This document shows positions 26,947 through 35,999 of a DNA stretch of 64,000 nucleotides, piece after piece. The DNA comes from Flavobacterium chilense (GTDB taxonomy: Bacteria > Bacteroidota > Bacteroidia > Flavobacteriales > Flavobacteriaceae), in the NCBI RefSeq assembly GCF_001602525.1, contig NZ_LSYT01000003.1, forward strand, positions 248,001 to 312,000. The letters are read 5' to 3'. The notes beneath the pieces are model-generated. The model made no database searches. It worked only from the letters and a program-made list of their open reading frames with translations, and was not told the DNA's origin. Each line of letters begins with the position of its first letter. Position 1 is the stretch's first letter. A program made the translations under genes and the position numbers.

Positions 26947-28308
26947 ATGAGAGAACTAAATTATTTAGTAAAAATAGAAGGCAATGAAGCCCTTTTAGAA
27001 AGATTCATTGATGCTATAAATGAAGGAACAATTAAAATTGACAAAGCATATCCGGAACCTTATTTGTTGCATACAGGAGAAAAATTTCTTCTGGATCCTA
27101 TTGTAAAATATTTTTTCCAGACACGTCCATTTTCAAAAGAACTGTATATTTCTTTTGTAGAGAAACTTAGACAACTAAACGGATTTAGAAGTTATGAATA
27201 TGCGCTGGGAAATTTGACAAAAGATTTGATTTGTAGTAAAATAGAACGTGTAAAGAAAAATAATTCCAGAATTTTTGTTCCTAAAACAGGTGAAAACCTG
27301 CCTCAGCCAATCCTGGCAGAAGAAGAAAATGAATTGTTGAGTTTTCTGTGTTATTTAGCCGTTTCACATATTAAATACGGGCCAAGTTATGCATCAGTTA
27401 CAGCAAATCAATATTTTGATGTCGTTACAGCATTAGGTTCTGATGAAGTAGAAAAGCTTAAGAAAAATGGAACCGGAAAACTGTCAAAAGAACTTACAGG
27501 TTATAAAGACAGTGATTTTATAGGCAAGGCAAATGATGTTTTTGCAACCATCAATATAAAACTAACAAATGAAACCGAAGAGAGCTATAAAAAGGCATTA
27601 GTGTTCGTTAATAATCTGCTCAAATCAGATTTTCCTAAGAGTTATGAAATAGCATTTTCTTCAAAAAATAAAGAATTACTTCCTGTAAAAGGACTTCCAA
27701 AATGTGGACAAAACTACCTGTTTGCAGGAGCAGTAAAATATCCAAACCTTCATCAGGAAATCCTGGAATACATTAGTCTTGCCCGGCAAAAGTATGCATG
27801 GTACACCAATCTTGAAGACGAAAATTGTGCCATGCCTTCAACCTTTGCAGTTTTTGCATTAGGATTAGAAAGCGAAACTTATTTTGAGACACTCATTAGT
27901 TATTATCAAACAATAGATGAGGAACACCAATCGATTCAGCAAAAGTTTACACCGGTATTTTTGGAAAAATTTGGCGTAACCGAAAAATCAATAAAAGTTT
28001 ATATCAATGCGATTTTATCGCTGCAGGAACATCCGCATAATAAAGCTTTCATTCCGTATTTTATTACCCAAAATAGCCTGAATTTATTATTAGACAGTAA
28101 AGAAAATTTTTCAGCCTATTATTTTACCGAAGAGCATCTGAAAGAATTCTCAAACGGTGAAACCGAAGTTCAGGAAATGGCAGATTATTATTGGGAAAGC
28201 GTTATGTACACCATTTTCGGGCAAAGCAAAGACTTTAATAAAATAGTAAAACAACTGAATAATGAGGAGAAAGTATTATTCGAAAAATTACAAATTCAGG
28301 AACAATAG
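26947..28308 (+). CDS. Large immunity-locus-type protein (possibly DUF6138)
   Basis: A 453-residue soluble, helix-rich protein with no signal peptide. The opening MRELNYLVKIEGNEALLERF, YEYALGNLTKDLI and later LPKCGQNYLFAGAVKYPNL fit my memory of DUF6138 proteins, which co-occur with immunity genes. I cannot confirm this without a profile search. No catalytic motif stands out. It directly follows the SMI1-like gene, and the transcript probably ends at the hairpin near 28443. Confidence 0.5.
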   Translation: MRELNYLVKIEGNEALLERFIDAINEGTIKIDKAYPEPYLLHTGEKFLLDPIVKYFFQTRPFSKELYISFVEKLRQLNGFRSYEYALGNLTKDLICSKIERVKKNNSRIFVPKTGENLPQPILAEEENELLSFLCYLAVSHIKYGPSYASVTANQYFDVVTALGSDEVEKLKKNGTGKLSKELTGYKDSDFIGKANDVFATINIKLTNETEESYKKALVFVNNLLKSDFPKSYEIAFSSKNKELLPVKGLPKCGQNYLFAGAVKYPNLHQEILEYISLARQKYAWYTNLEDENCAMPSTFAVFALGLESETYFETLISYYQTIDEEHQSIQQKFTPVFLEKFGVTEKSIKVYINAILSLQEHPHNKAFIPYFITQNSLNLLLDSKENFSAYYFTEEHLKEFSNGETEVQEMADYYWESVMYTIFGQSKDFNKIVKQLNNEEKVLFEKLQIQEQ

Positions 28309-28710
28309 AAAACCATAAAAAAGGAGATAACGGAGATACAATTTTGGTATCGTTCAAAATAATAAATCTTCTTTCAGGAATCAGTTATAAAATAATCAGC
28401 ACTATTTTATCGAAAAACAAAAGCTGTAAATACAATTTTATCAAGCCGCAAAGTTGACTAAATGTCAAAATTGCGGCTTTTTTTATGTGATCTATTATTC
28501 AGTCTTATTTTAATATATAAATAGCTTTTTGTGAAGTACTTCAGTATTTGTGATTTATAAATTTGTATTCAGGCTAAATTATAATTTCAAAACAAGTACT
28601 AAAAAAATAAATCTTCTTTTGATACTGTATTAGAATTATAACCTAAAAACATAACGTTTATATTTTTGAGTAATAAAATAAAAAAACACATATAAAAAAC
28701 ACAGGAAAAT
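28309..28710. other. Gene-free stretch with terminator and AT-rich promoter region
   Basis: Apart from the hairpin at 28443-28484 no ORF or repeat is supported. The AT-rich 28500-28710 part presumably carries the promoter of the ankyrin gene. Confidence 0.4.
28443..28484 (+). terminator. Rho-independent terminator
   Basis: AAGCCGCAA pairs with TTGCGGCTT, with an inner GTTGAC/GTCAA extension, and is followed by seven T residues. Confidence 0.75.
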
Positions 28711-29892
28711 ATGTTTACAATTGGGACACAAAAATTTAAAGACGCGCAGGAATTACTTGATTATTTAGCAGCAGGTTATGGTTTTCCTGACGAATGTTTT
28801 GATCATAAAGCTATATTACATCCTATAGAATCTCTCATGGCAGAAGGTGCCGGAGATCTGGCTCATGGAATTTTTCAAAGAAGTAAACAAGTATTAGATC
28901 TTTACGAATATGATAGCTTTTTAAGTACCATTTATTCTGCTTTTGATTACAATACACCGGCAACTGAAAAAAATCTTGGATTCTTTTGGTATTTGGTTTC
29001 AAACACACAAAATATCAATGAAGAAGTAAGTAATAAAACATTATTAGAATATTATCTGGATCGTGGGTTACCGGTCGAGTTTTTTTATCTCTTATTAGAA
29101 GCAGGCTGCGATGTAAATTACAGAAGTAGTACAGGTCGTACTTATCTACACAACATCATTGATATTTATTGGCATATAATTAGCGACGACACCAAAATGG
29201 CATGGTTTCTCATGTTGATAGACGCAGGTATAGATATCAATCAGAAAAATAATGAGGGCGAAACCGCTTTAATATATGCCGTAAAAAATTGTGCATATCA
29301 GTATATTAAAACATTGCTGGATCATGATGCTGATCCAAACCAGACTGATGATTACAAATGTTCAGCTTTTTATTATACTATGGCACACGGTGAACGTAAC
29401 CTTGCATTCGACTTAATGATGCAATATGCTTCTCCGGATTTTGATATGCTTAATCGTTATGGAGAAACATCGTTTATTGCTTTTATGAAACGATTTAGTG
29501 GTAGCGAAGAGGATATGAAATTACTGCCCAAGTTAATCGAAGCCGGAGCCGATTTTTCGCAAACCATTACAGGCCCTCATGGTGATAACATATCGGCAAT
29601 TTCATTATTGGCACGCAAAAAAACGGAAGTATTAAAATTTGTATTAGAACAGAAGTTTATTGATGTCCATCAAAAAGATAATAATGGCGATACCATTTTG
29701 CATATGGTTTGTGCATCGTATACCGGATGGGACAGTGAAACAGCAAAAGAAGTATATCGTAAAGTGAAACTATTGCTTCAGGAAGGCGCAGATCCTGATT
29801 CATTGAATGATAGAGACGAAACGCCAATGATGCTCGCTGTTTTAGATGATGCCAAAGCTAAAACTGTAGAACTGCTCCTTGCTGCGAGATAA
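28711..29892 (+). CDS. Ankyrin-repeat protein
   Basis: A 393-residue cytosolic repeat protein with at least five ankyrin-type units. Clear ones are LLLEAGCDVNYRSSTGRTYL, MLIDAGIDINQKNNEGETAL, LLDHDADPNQTDDYKCSAF and LLQEGADPDSLNDRDETPM. The N-terminal ~90 residues form a different helical cap. Ankyrin proteins mediate protein binding. In this context (immunity-type genes on both sides) it may neutralise an effector, but that is inference. An Imm17-like gene follows 46 bases on. Confidence 0.85.
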   Translation: MFTIGTQKFKDAQELLDYLAAGYGFPDECFDHKAILHPIESLMAEGAGDLAHGIFQRSKQVLDLYEYDSFLSTIYSAFDYNTPATEKNLGFFWYLVSNTQNINEEVSNKTLLEYYLDRGLPVEFFYLLLEAGCDVNYRSSTGRTYLHNIIDIYWHIISDDTKMAWFLMLIDAGIDINQKNNEGETALIYAVKNCAYQYIKTLLDHDADPNQTDDYKCSAFYYTMAHGERNLAFDLMMQYASPDFDMLNRYGETSFIAFMKRFSGSEEDMKLLPKLIEAGADFSQTITGPHGDNISAISLLARKKTEVLKFVLEQKFIDVHQKDNNGDTILHMVCASYTGWDSETAKEVYRKVKLLLQEGADPDSLNDRDETPMMLAVLDDAKAKTVELLLAAR

Positions 29893-29938
29893 ACAGAATA
29901 ACCTCATTTTAATTCTTTGATTGAAGGTAGAGTTAATT

Positions 29939-30253
29939 ATGTCAAACATAATACAACAACTAAATTTTATTATTGCAAAGATGGATATACACAATTGGAT
30001 ACATGTAAATAAAGAAACGACAGCAAAAATATTTTCATTTACAATACTCATAATGGGAATATTATTTATTCTGGGAGCTATTAAAGACTGGGATTGGCTC
30101 TACAAACCAGATGAATATTATCAAAGTAAATGGAGCCTTGGACAGGCAAGCCGCTATTGGGGAAGAAAAACATCCCGGATAATTGGTTTCATTAGCGGTG
30201 TGTTATTTACTATAATAGGCATTGGCTGGGTATATTTTACCTGTATAAAATAG
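29939..30253 (+). CDS. Imm17-like two-helix membrane immunity protein
   Basis: The start is placed at MSNIIQQLN (ATG 29939). Two membrane helices (FSFTILIMGILFILGAI and IIGFISGVLFTIIGIGWVYF) flank a loop with WDWLYKP and YWGRKTSR. This arrangement resembles the Imm17 family of small membrane immunity proteins. The match is from memory of the pattern. It follows the ankyrin gene closely, and the pair could be one transcriptional unit. Confidence 0.55.
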   Translation: MSNIIQQLNFIIAKMDIHNWIHVNKETTAKIFSFTILIMGILFILGAIKDWDWLYKPDEYYQSKWSLGQASRYWGRKTSRIIGFISGVLFTIIGIGWVYFTCIK

Positions 30254-30354
30254 CATTAGTTAGTTGTTTTTTAATGATTTGATTGTTTTGAAAAAAATAG
30301 CAATGAATGTTTCATCAACATCTTATAAATTGAATTTATTAATACTTGACAAAA

Positions 30355-30816
30355 ATGGCCAATACATATACACAAATACATATTCAGTTTGTTTTTGCTG
30401 TAAAATTTCGAAAAGCATTAATTGATAAAGAATGGAAAGACAGATTACATCAATATATAACCGGAATAATTCAGTCAAATCAACACAAAATGTTATGTAT
30501 AAACAGCATGCCTGATCATATTCATATTTTTATTGGTATGCGGCCAACGCAATCTATTTCCTCACTTATTCAGAATGTAAAAACAGAAACCAGTAAATGG
30601 ATTAAAGAGCAAAATCTATCTCCTTATTTTGCATGGCAGGAAGGTTATGGTGCCTTTTCTTATTCAAAAAGCCATGTTCAGAATGTGATTCACTATATAC
30701 AAAATCAGGAAGAACATCATAAAAAAGAAACATTTTTGGAAGAATATCAAAAGTTTCTAAAGGCATTTGAAATAGAGTATGATGAACAATATATATTTAA
30801 AGAGCCAGGTTCGTAA
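30355..30816 (+). mobile_element. tnpA: IS200/IS605-type Y1 transposase (TnpA)
   Basis: A single-strand transposase of 153 residues, starting at MANTYTQIHIQF (ATG 30355) and apparently intact. The HUH motif is PDHIHIFIG (His55, His57), and the catalytic tyrosine candidate is Tyr114 in VIHYIQNQEEHH. WQEGYGAFSYSKS and the C-terminal YIFKE are typical of Bacteroidota members. No TnpB or ribozyme-guide-like companion is present. Immediately downstream lie five 3-nt-loop hairpins in about 400 bases. That resembles the relation between RAYT-type enzymes and REP sequences. Confidence 0.9.
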
Positions 30817-31261
30817 TATAATGTGAGATCAAACGTTTCCATGAAACGATATGTATAGAGCTATTAATTAGTTGCCAATAAATGTTCCTCTTGAAGTTTT
30901 AAAGATGTTTAATATTACTCTTTGATTTGTTTTAAAAGTATCTAAATAAAAAGAATTTTATATAATTTAGTTCTGTTTTCTTAAAAGATCACATAGCTAA
31001 GATCAAACGTCCCTAAGGGACGACGATGTGAGAAAGAGGATTAATTAGTTACCAATAAAATGTTCCAATGGAACATTCATTAAATATGTTTTATATTGTT
31101 CATTAATATATTTTATAAAAATTTTTAAATTAAAACATTTCCATAAATTCAGTTATGTTCCATGGGAACATCTCATCGGTAGAACATCAAAAAAATAAAA
31201 GTTTTTACGTTCCGTAGGAACGTTTGAAAAGAAGAGTCATTTAATAATAAAAGCATAAAAA
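30817..31261. repeat. Array of REP-like hairpins downstream of the Y1 transposase
   Basis: Five perfect hairpins with exactly 3-base loops: 30834-30848 (CGTTTC-CAT-GAAACG), 31008-31022 (CGTCCC-TAA-GGGACG), 31059-31077 (AATGTTCC-AAT-GGAACATT), 31155-31171 (ATGTTCC-ATG-GGAACAT) and 31207-31223 (ACGTTCC-GTA-GGAACGT). A shared frame GATCAAACG...ATTAATTAGTT.CCAATAAA occurs at 30828 and 31001 as diverged direct copies. A third unit near 31155-31225 appears inverted. Stem bases change in compensating pairs. No gene is present. Confidence 0.8.
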
Positions 31262-32209
31262 ATGTCAAACGCTGTAAAAATCATAGACGAAATATCTACT
31301 TTTCTTGATAAGTTTTCTTTAAAGAAAAATAAACTTACTAAAGAAGACCTGATTCAGTTTATTGAAGAAAAATGGGCAGAAGCAGATGATGAAAAGTATC
31401 GTATTTATGAAGCTGTTATCATAATTGGAAGAATGACTAACGAATATATTTGGGCGGAAGATTTTCCTAATATGATGCGCTGGCTAGAATTTGACGATCT
31501 TCATTCGGCGTCAGAACGAAATGCGGCTTATGTTAGAAATTATTATAAAGGAGAATGCTGTTTAGAATGTAAAAATGAAGAAAAAGCGCTGGAATATTTT
31601 TATTTGTGCTATGATGAAAACCCAGATTATATATTTACCAGAGCGCCATTTTGCTACGAATTCTTTAATAAACATTTAGGTAGTCCCCGTGTACTTCCCA
31701 AACAAGAAGAAATCGAAGAGGAGGATTATTTCAATTGTATTGAATTAAAAGAATGGGCATCATTTTTTAATGAAGAAGACGATTGTATACAATGTGAAGT
31801 TTTATTTGATGATGAAGAGGAAGAAGAACTTACCAAAGAACATGAAAACGGAATCGAATATCTTGAAAATAATCAGATAAAAATACTCGAAAGTATTTTG
31901 ACAGCACTAATGAAGGTATATCCCGAATGGCAAAAAAGATACAATTATAACGAAGAAGAAAAACCTGACTTCATGCCGGATATTGCGGAAATAAAAGATT
32001 TTGTAAATTTAATTTCGCCAACCACCATTTATATAACATCTGTTTTTAAAGACAATATTCCCTATATCGGTTATCTTTTTTCCTGTTCCTGGGATGGAGA
32101 GCATGGTTTAGGTATTATGACGCATAAAGACAGAGTAATTGAAATAGAAGGTGCTGATACCGCATTTTCGATTTGGTCAGCCGAAAAAGACAGAGAAAGC
32201 AAAGAATAA
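31262..32209 (+). CDS. DUF6985-like C-terminal domain protein, probable immunity protein
   Basis: A 315-residue soluble protein. A helical N-terminal half with a TPR-like stretch (GECCLECKNEEKALEYFYLCY) leads into a very acidic linker (FDDEEEEELTKEHE). The C-terminal ~80 residues (YIGYLFSCSWDGEHGLGIMT, then VIEIEGADTAFS) follow the pattern I associate with DUF6985, which is common in toxin-immunity loci. No catalytic motif was identified. It stands alone between the hairpin array and the next small secreted protein. Confidence 0.55.
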   Translation: MSNAVKIIDEISTFLDKFSLKKNKLTKEDLIQFIEEKWAEADDEKYRIYEAVIIIGRMTNEYIWAEDFPNMMRWLEFDDLHSASERNAAYVRNYYKGECCLECKNEEKALEYFYLCYDENPDYIFTRAPFCYEFFNKHLGSPRVLPKQEEIEEEDYFNCIELKEWASFFNEEDDCIQCEVLFDDEEEEELTKEHENGIEYLENNQIKILESILTALMKVYPEWQKRYNYNEEEKPDFMPDIAEIKDFVNLISPTTIYITSVFKDNIPYIGYLFSCSWDGEHGLGIMTHKDRVIEIEGADTAFSIWSAEKDRESKE

Positions 32210-32341
32210 TTATAAAATAGCCAATTAAGATCTGATTGATAAATACTTGTCTGACAGATAGATAATTTTTGGTTAATTAATATTATTTTTACAAATAAAA
32301 CAAATTCAAAAAAAACAAGAGTAAACAATAAAACATAAAAT

Positions 32342-32734
32342 ATGAAAAAGCTATTTATAATTCTGTTATTATTATGGCAGATTCCTGCAATTTTTGGAAG
32401 CAGCCAGACTCAGGAACCTTCCTCTAAAAGAATTGTCGGAACGTGGTATGTTGATGCAAATCGAAATACAAAATGGGTATTTACTCAGGATGGAAAACTG
32501 TACAATTATGATAAGGATGTTTTTAAAGTGATGTATCGATATACGATTTCGCACAGTTGTCAAAACAACTCAGATGATACAACAGAATATTTAACTTTAA
32601 TGGACAGAGACGGAGATGAGTTTTGTTTTAAAATCAACGCAATTAACGAAAACAAAAACGGAGTTTTATCTCTTACCAAAATGGATAATATGCAGACACT
32701 TTTGTTTGTAAATAATATAAATGTAAAAATCTAA
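32342..32734 (+). CDS. Secreted lipocalin-like small protein
   Basis: A signal peptide (MKKLFIILLLLWQIPAIFG) is followed by RIVGTWYVDANRNTKWVFTQ. That is the GTW start common to lipocalin-like/DUF4488-type small beta proteins of Bacteroidota. A pair of cysteines (about residues 60 and 80) could form a disulfide. At 130 residues the length fits one beta-barrel domain. Ligand unknown. A strong terminator follows. Confidence 0.65.
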   Translation: MKKLFIILLLLWQIPAIFGSSQTQEPSSKRIVGTWYVDANRNTKWVFTQDGKLYNYDKDVFKVMYRYTISHSCQNNSDDTTEYLTLMDRDGDEFCFKINAINENKNGVLSLTKMDNMQTLLFVNNINVKI

Positions 32735-32810
32735 GACATTTCTAAATGTTAAGTAATTATAGATTATATTAAAAGTAGCGATCAGTTTGTTTTTTAATTT
32801 GATCGAAAAA

Positions 32811-32840
32811 GAGCCCGATGCAATATCGGGCTCTTTTTTT
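32811..32840 (+). terminator. Rho-independent terminator
   Basis: GAGCCCGAT pairs with ATCGGGCTC around a 5-base loop, followed by seven T residues. The surrounding 32735-33068 gap holds no supported gene. Confidence 0.85.
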
Positions 32841-33068
32841 GATTTATTCTGTCTTATAATGATATAATTATATCTTACTCTAAACATCTCATTATTAGGA
32901 TCTCTATATTTTTGTAAGAAATGTTTTTTGCCGGATGTAAGATCCTTATCCTGATGCAAAAAAAAATAACTTAAATAATCCATATGTTATGTTTTAGTAG
33001 CTTCTATTGAAATCTCAATATAATAGAAGGTCGAACATTTTGGTCCAAACATTGATAAAACAACCGTA

Positions 33069-33752
33069 ATGAAAAAGCATGATTATGTAAATCTAAAAAT
33101 GGGCTTCATTGAGCAATATTCAATGATAATAAAAAAGAAAGAACTATCTCATTGGAAAAAATCTGGCTGGTTGGAATATAAAGAAATAGGTCTTCCCAGA
33201 GGTAACGAAAAGGCTTCTTTAATGTATGGAGAATTAAAAGAAAGAACAGAAACTTTAATTTTTAATAAGCCTTTATTATTCAAAGATACCGCTCAAAAAA
33301 CAATTATAGGAAAATCAGTGACAAAAGTTAGTACCTCTCTGGGAAATTACGGAATGGGTGGTCCCGGATTTTTTGGATTATTGCTTGATGATACAGAGTT
33401 TATAGTATATGCCGTTTGGAGTGCCGATAACTATGTTTTTGTAGATGATATCATAGTAGGATGCCACTGGAGCTTTTATGACAGAACAAAACCCTGGATA
33501 TCGAATATCTCAAGTGTTGCATGGGATAATTTAACAGATTATATCTATGGTAGCGTTATTGTTGACTACATTTTAAAAGAGGATACATTTAAGCTGATTT
33601 TAAAAAAAGATGACAAGAATATCGAAGTAAATTTTTTACGTAATGATGACAGGATACCAAGAAAAGCTGGCAGATTTCGTAATGCTTATAAGCAAGGAAC
33701 CATAGATGAATTTATTGTTTTTCAGCATAAAGAAGCTACTTTAATTGTTTGA
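33069..33752 (+). CDS. Hypothetical protein of the immunity-type region
   Basis: A 227-residue soluble, beta-rich protein without signal peptide. Glycine-rich turn KVSTSLGNYGMGGPGFFGLLL is followed by VYAVWSADNYVFVDDIIVGCHW. Family not recognised. Its size, acidity and neighbours (DUF6985-like and LRR genes) fit a cytosolic immunity protein, which is only contextual evidence. It is about 95 bases from the LRR gene. Confidence 0.55.
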   Translation: MKKHDYVNLKMGFIEQYSMIIKKKELSHWKKSGWLEYKEIGLPRGNEKASLMYGELKERTETLIFNKPLLFKDTAQKTIIGKSVTKVSTSLGNYGMGGPGFFGLLLDDTEFIVYAVWSADNYVFVDDIIVGCHWSFYDRTKPWISNISSVAWDNLTDYIYGSVIVDYILKEDTFKLILKKDDKNIEVNFLRNDDRIPRKAGRFRNAYKQGTIDEFIVFQHKEATLIV

Positions 33753-33847
33753 TTTTTATGGTTTTAAATTTTTGTCTTAAAGGAATTAAAAAGAATTGGC
33801 TAACTGATTTTATAAACCAGATATTAATTTGAAACTAATCAAAGTAT

Positions 33848-34564
33848 ATGAATTGGAATAATTATTTATTAGAAGGAAAAGCACCTTCAGGAGATTTTGC
33901 TCATTTAGGTTCTTATAAAGATGCCATTAGAGGTATTTTTGATTTATCAGAAATTCCTAAAGACACTGTGTTTCTAGAAATGTCGACACCTCTTAAAAAG
34001 TTTAAATTAAAATATACTAACTTATCTTCTTTAAAGGAGAATGATAAAATAGAAGCCATTTCATTAGGAGATATTGATGAAGAGCGAATTTCGGTTTTTT
34101 CAACAATTTCGAACTTAAAATATTTAAAATTAAGTATAAATCAGCAGGACAAAATTCCAGACTTATCCAGTTTAAAATCTGTTGAAGTTTTGGTACTTGC
34201 CAATATCAAAAAAGTTCAGAATATTGACTTTTTAACAGGGATGAAAAGTTTAAAGACACTTTATATCTTTGGAATTAATAACCTATATGATTTAACCCCA
34301 ATTTCTTCTTTAATAAATTTGCAAGAACTCTTTATTCATCACGGAAAAATAAGTGGCACAGGTAAATTGATTAAAAGTATAAGTCCATTAAAATCCTTAA
34401 CTGAGTTGAAATATTTATATTTGAATATTGCATTCGAAGAAAAAAAAGTTGATTTATCTCTATTATATGAAATGAAAAAACTGCAAGAAATAGCATTACT
34501 TCCAAGGTATTTGAAAAATGAACAATGGGAGGCTTTGAAAAAAGAATTACCATTAATTCAATAA
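33848..34564 (+). CDS. Leucine-rich-repeat-like protein
   Basis: A 238-residue protein with about five LRR-like units of 22-24 residues: ISNLKYLKLSINQQDKIPDL, LKSVEVLVLANIKKVQNIDF, MKSLKTLYIFGINNLYDLTP, LINLQELFIHHGKISG and LTELKYLYLNIAFEEKKVDL. It has no signal peptide, so it is probably a cytosolic binding protein. Its place among immunity-type genes suggests effector binding, but no direct evidence exists. Confidence 0.75.
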   Translation: MNWNNYLLEGKAPSGDFAHLGSYKDAIRGIFDLSEIPKDTVFLEMSTPLKKFKLKYTNLSSLKENDKIEAISLGDIDEERISVFSTISNLKYLKLSINQQDKIPDLSSLKSVEVLVLANIKKVQNIDFLTGMKSLKTLYIFGINNLYDLTPISSLINLQELFIHHGKISGTGKLIKSISPLKSLTELKYLYLNIAFEEKKVDLSLLYEMKKLQEIALLPRYLKNEQWEALKKELPLIQ

Positions 34565-34593
34565 TTAAAACAGTATTATAAATAGAATAAAAA

Positions 34594-34770
34594 ATGAAGG
34601 AACAAACTTTTGATATCATAGAACTAATTCCAGGCAACAAACATTATTATGGGGATAGTATAAAAATGCCCCAAATATTACTAAAAAATGAATCATTAGT
34701 AAAAGCCAGTACACTAGATATTCCGTTAGGACATTCACGTTATGGCGGACCAATTGCTGATTTGAGGTAA
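34594..34770 (+). pseudogene. Short ORF, probable N-terminal fragment of a larger gene
   Basis: A 58-codon ORF begins MKEQTFDIIELIPGNKHYYG and ends in PLGHSRYGGPIADLR-stop. The SRYGGP segment is reminiscent of the SKFGGLP motif that opens the core of DUF1963 (YwqG-like) proteins, but the protein stops there. The next gene starts 38 bases downstream. I therefore read it as a truncated remnant within the immunity-type region. A genuine small protein cannot be excluded. Confidence 0.45.
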
Positions 34771-34808
34771 TTAGAATAAAATAATGTTTTATCTGAACAA
34801 AAAATAAT

Positions 34809-35126
34809 ATGAAAATGTACATTTTAGTAAAGCAGGATGTTCCGGACAAACTGGTTCCCGTAATAACAGCACATGCTTCTTTAGCCTGTTTTAGAAAGTT
34901 TGAACATAATGAGAATATGCAAACATGGATCAACGGAATATTTAAAAAAGTAGTTTGTGTAGTTTCTGAAAAAGAATTTATAAATGCAACAAAAGAAACA
35001 GATCATATTATACTAACAGAATCCGCATTAGAAAATAAAGAAGTTTGTATCGCATTTGTACCACGGGAAGAATACTCTAAAATGTTTAAGTTTTTTAGAA
35101 TGTGGACACCACAAGATCATTTGTAA
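34809..35126 (+). CDS. PTH2-like peptidyl-tRNA hydrolase family protein
   Basis: A 105-residue protein. The pattern KMYILVKQDVPDKL, then AHASLACFRKF, VVCVVSEKEFINA and LTESALENKEVCIAF matches small bacterial proteins with the PTH2 (Bit1-type) fold. True PTH2 enzymes release tRNA from stalled peptidyl-tRNA, but whether the catalytic residues are all present here is uncertain. The following gene begins 2 bases downstream if its ATG is used, so the pair are likely translated together. Its placement among immunity-type genes is unusual. Confidence 0.55.
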   Translation: MKMYILVKQDVPDKLVPVITAHASLACFRKFEHNENMQTWINGIFKKVVCVVSEKEFINATKETDHIILTESALENKEVCIAFVPREEYSKMFKFFRMWTPQDHL

Positions 35127-35128
35127 CT

Positions 35129-35782
35129 ATGAATAGACAGATAACAAAAGAAGAAATTCAGCATAATACCTTTTTCTGGAAATTGTATTTATGCTGGTTT
35201 AGAGGTTTTGATGATAAAAAAGAAATTAATATCGATGAAGCAGTTGAGGTTATAGAAACCAATGAAACTGATTTTTATGAATGGGAACGAATATTTTTTA
35301 ATTATAAATCAATAGAGGAAAATCCAAGATATTTTACTGATGATCTAACAAATGATTTAAACTTTGCAATTGAGTTTCAGGAATACGAAATCAATTTTTT
35401 CCTGAACGATATATACATTGGTAATTTAGGAGGTCATTTTGAAATATGTTTTTTCACATTAAATGAATTATTAGCCTTTGAAAAATATCCTGTTTTCTTT
35501 TTACTTCTTTTGCCAATGGTTGGAATAGAAGAAAATCAGAAACCTATTTTGAAACCAATAATCGTAAAACATCTGGGAGCAATTCCAAAATTTGAAATAC
35601 ATTCTGAATATATTGCAGATTGTATTTTAAATGGTTTAATAATAAAATCTCCATTTGTGGAAACAGCTGAAATCGGGATAACAAACAATCAAAACCATAG
35701 CGTCAGGAATATAACTGCATATCCTCGTTATATAGAAGATGTAATAGAATTGAATAAAGCTTTGTCTCCTTTTAAAAAGTAA
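35129..35782 (+). CDS. Hypothetical protein, possible immunity protein
   Basis: The start is placed at the ATG of MNRQITKEEIQ (35129); the longer reading from 35102 would need GTG and overlap the PTH2-like gene. It is a 217-residue soluble protein with NTFFWKLYLCWFRGFDD near the start, then a long helical stretch with several aromatic residues (FFLLLLPMVGIEE). The NTFFWxxYLxWFRGFD opening looks like a family of small immunity-type proteins, which I cannot name with confidence. It is the last gene of the immunity-type series. Confidence 0.5.
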   Translation: MNRQITKEEIQHNTFFWKLYLCWFRGFDDKKEINIDEAVEVIETNETDFYEWERIFFNYKSIEENPRYFTDDLTNDLNFAIEFQEYEINFFLNDIYIGNLGGHFEICFFTLNELLAFEKYPVFFLLLLPMVGIEENQKPILKPIIVKHLGAIPKFEIHSEYIADCILNGLIIKSPFVETAEIGITNNQNHSVRNITAYPRYIEDVIELNKALSPFKK

Positions 35783-35999
35783 ACTTTTTGTATTTGATAG
35801 AAAAATTTCACTGTAAAAAAGCACCAAACATTATAGAATTCCACAGGAACAAAATATATAAAACCTTTGTGCCTTTGTGGCTCTGAACCTTTGTAGTTCT
35901 AAAACAACTATTTCAAACCATTAAACTTTTATTAACAAAAAGTATATTTTCATTAGTTTATATTTGTAAGGCAAAACAAATCCTAAAGCGCTGTAACTT

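Noticed and set aside
32666..32983. Minus-strand reading frame of about 105 codons
   Set aside because: It runs through a strong plus-strand terminator hairpin and the end of the lipocalin-like gene, and has no protein-like pattern.
35102..35128. Extended start overlapping the PTH2-like gene
   Set aside because: It needs GTG and an overlap, while ATG at 35129 is 2 bases past the previous stop codon.
23319..35782. Phage-defence island
   Set aside because: No restriction enzyme, helicase/nuclease, CBASS, Gabija or retron-type gene is visible. The gene types fit toxin immunity better.
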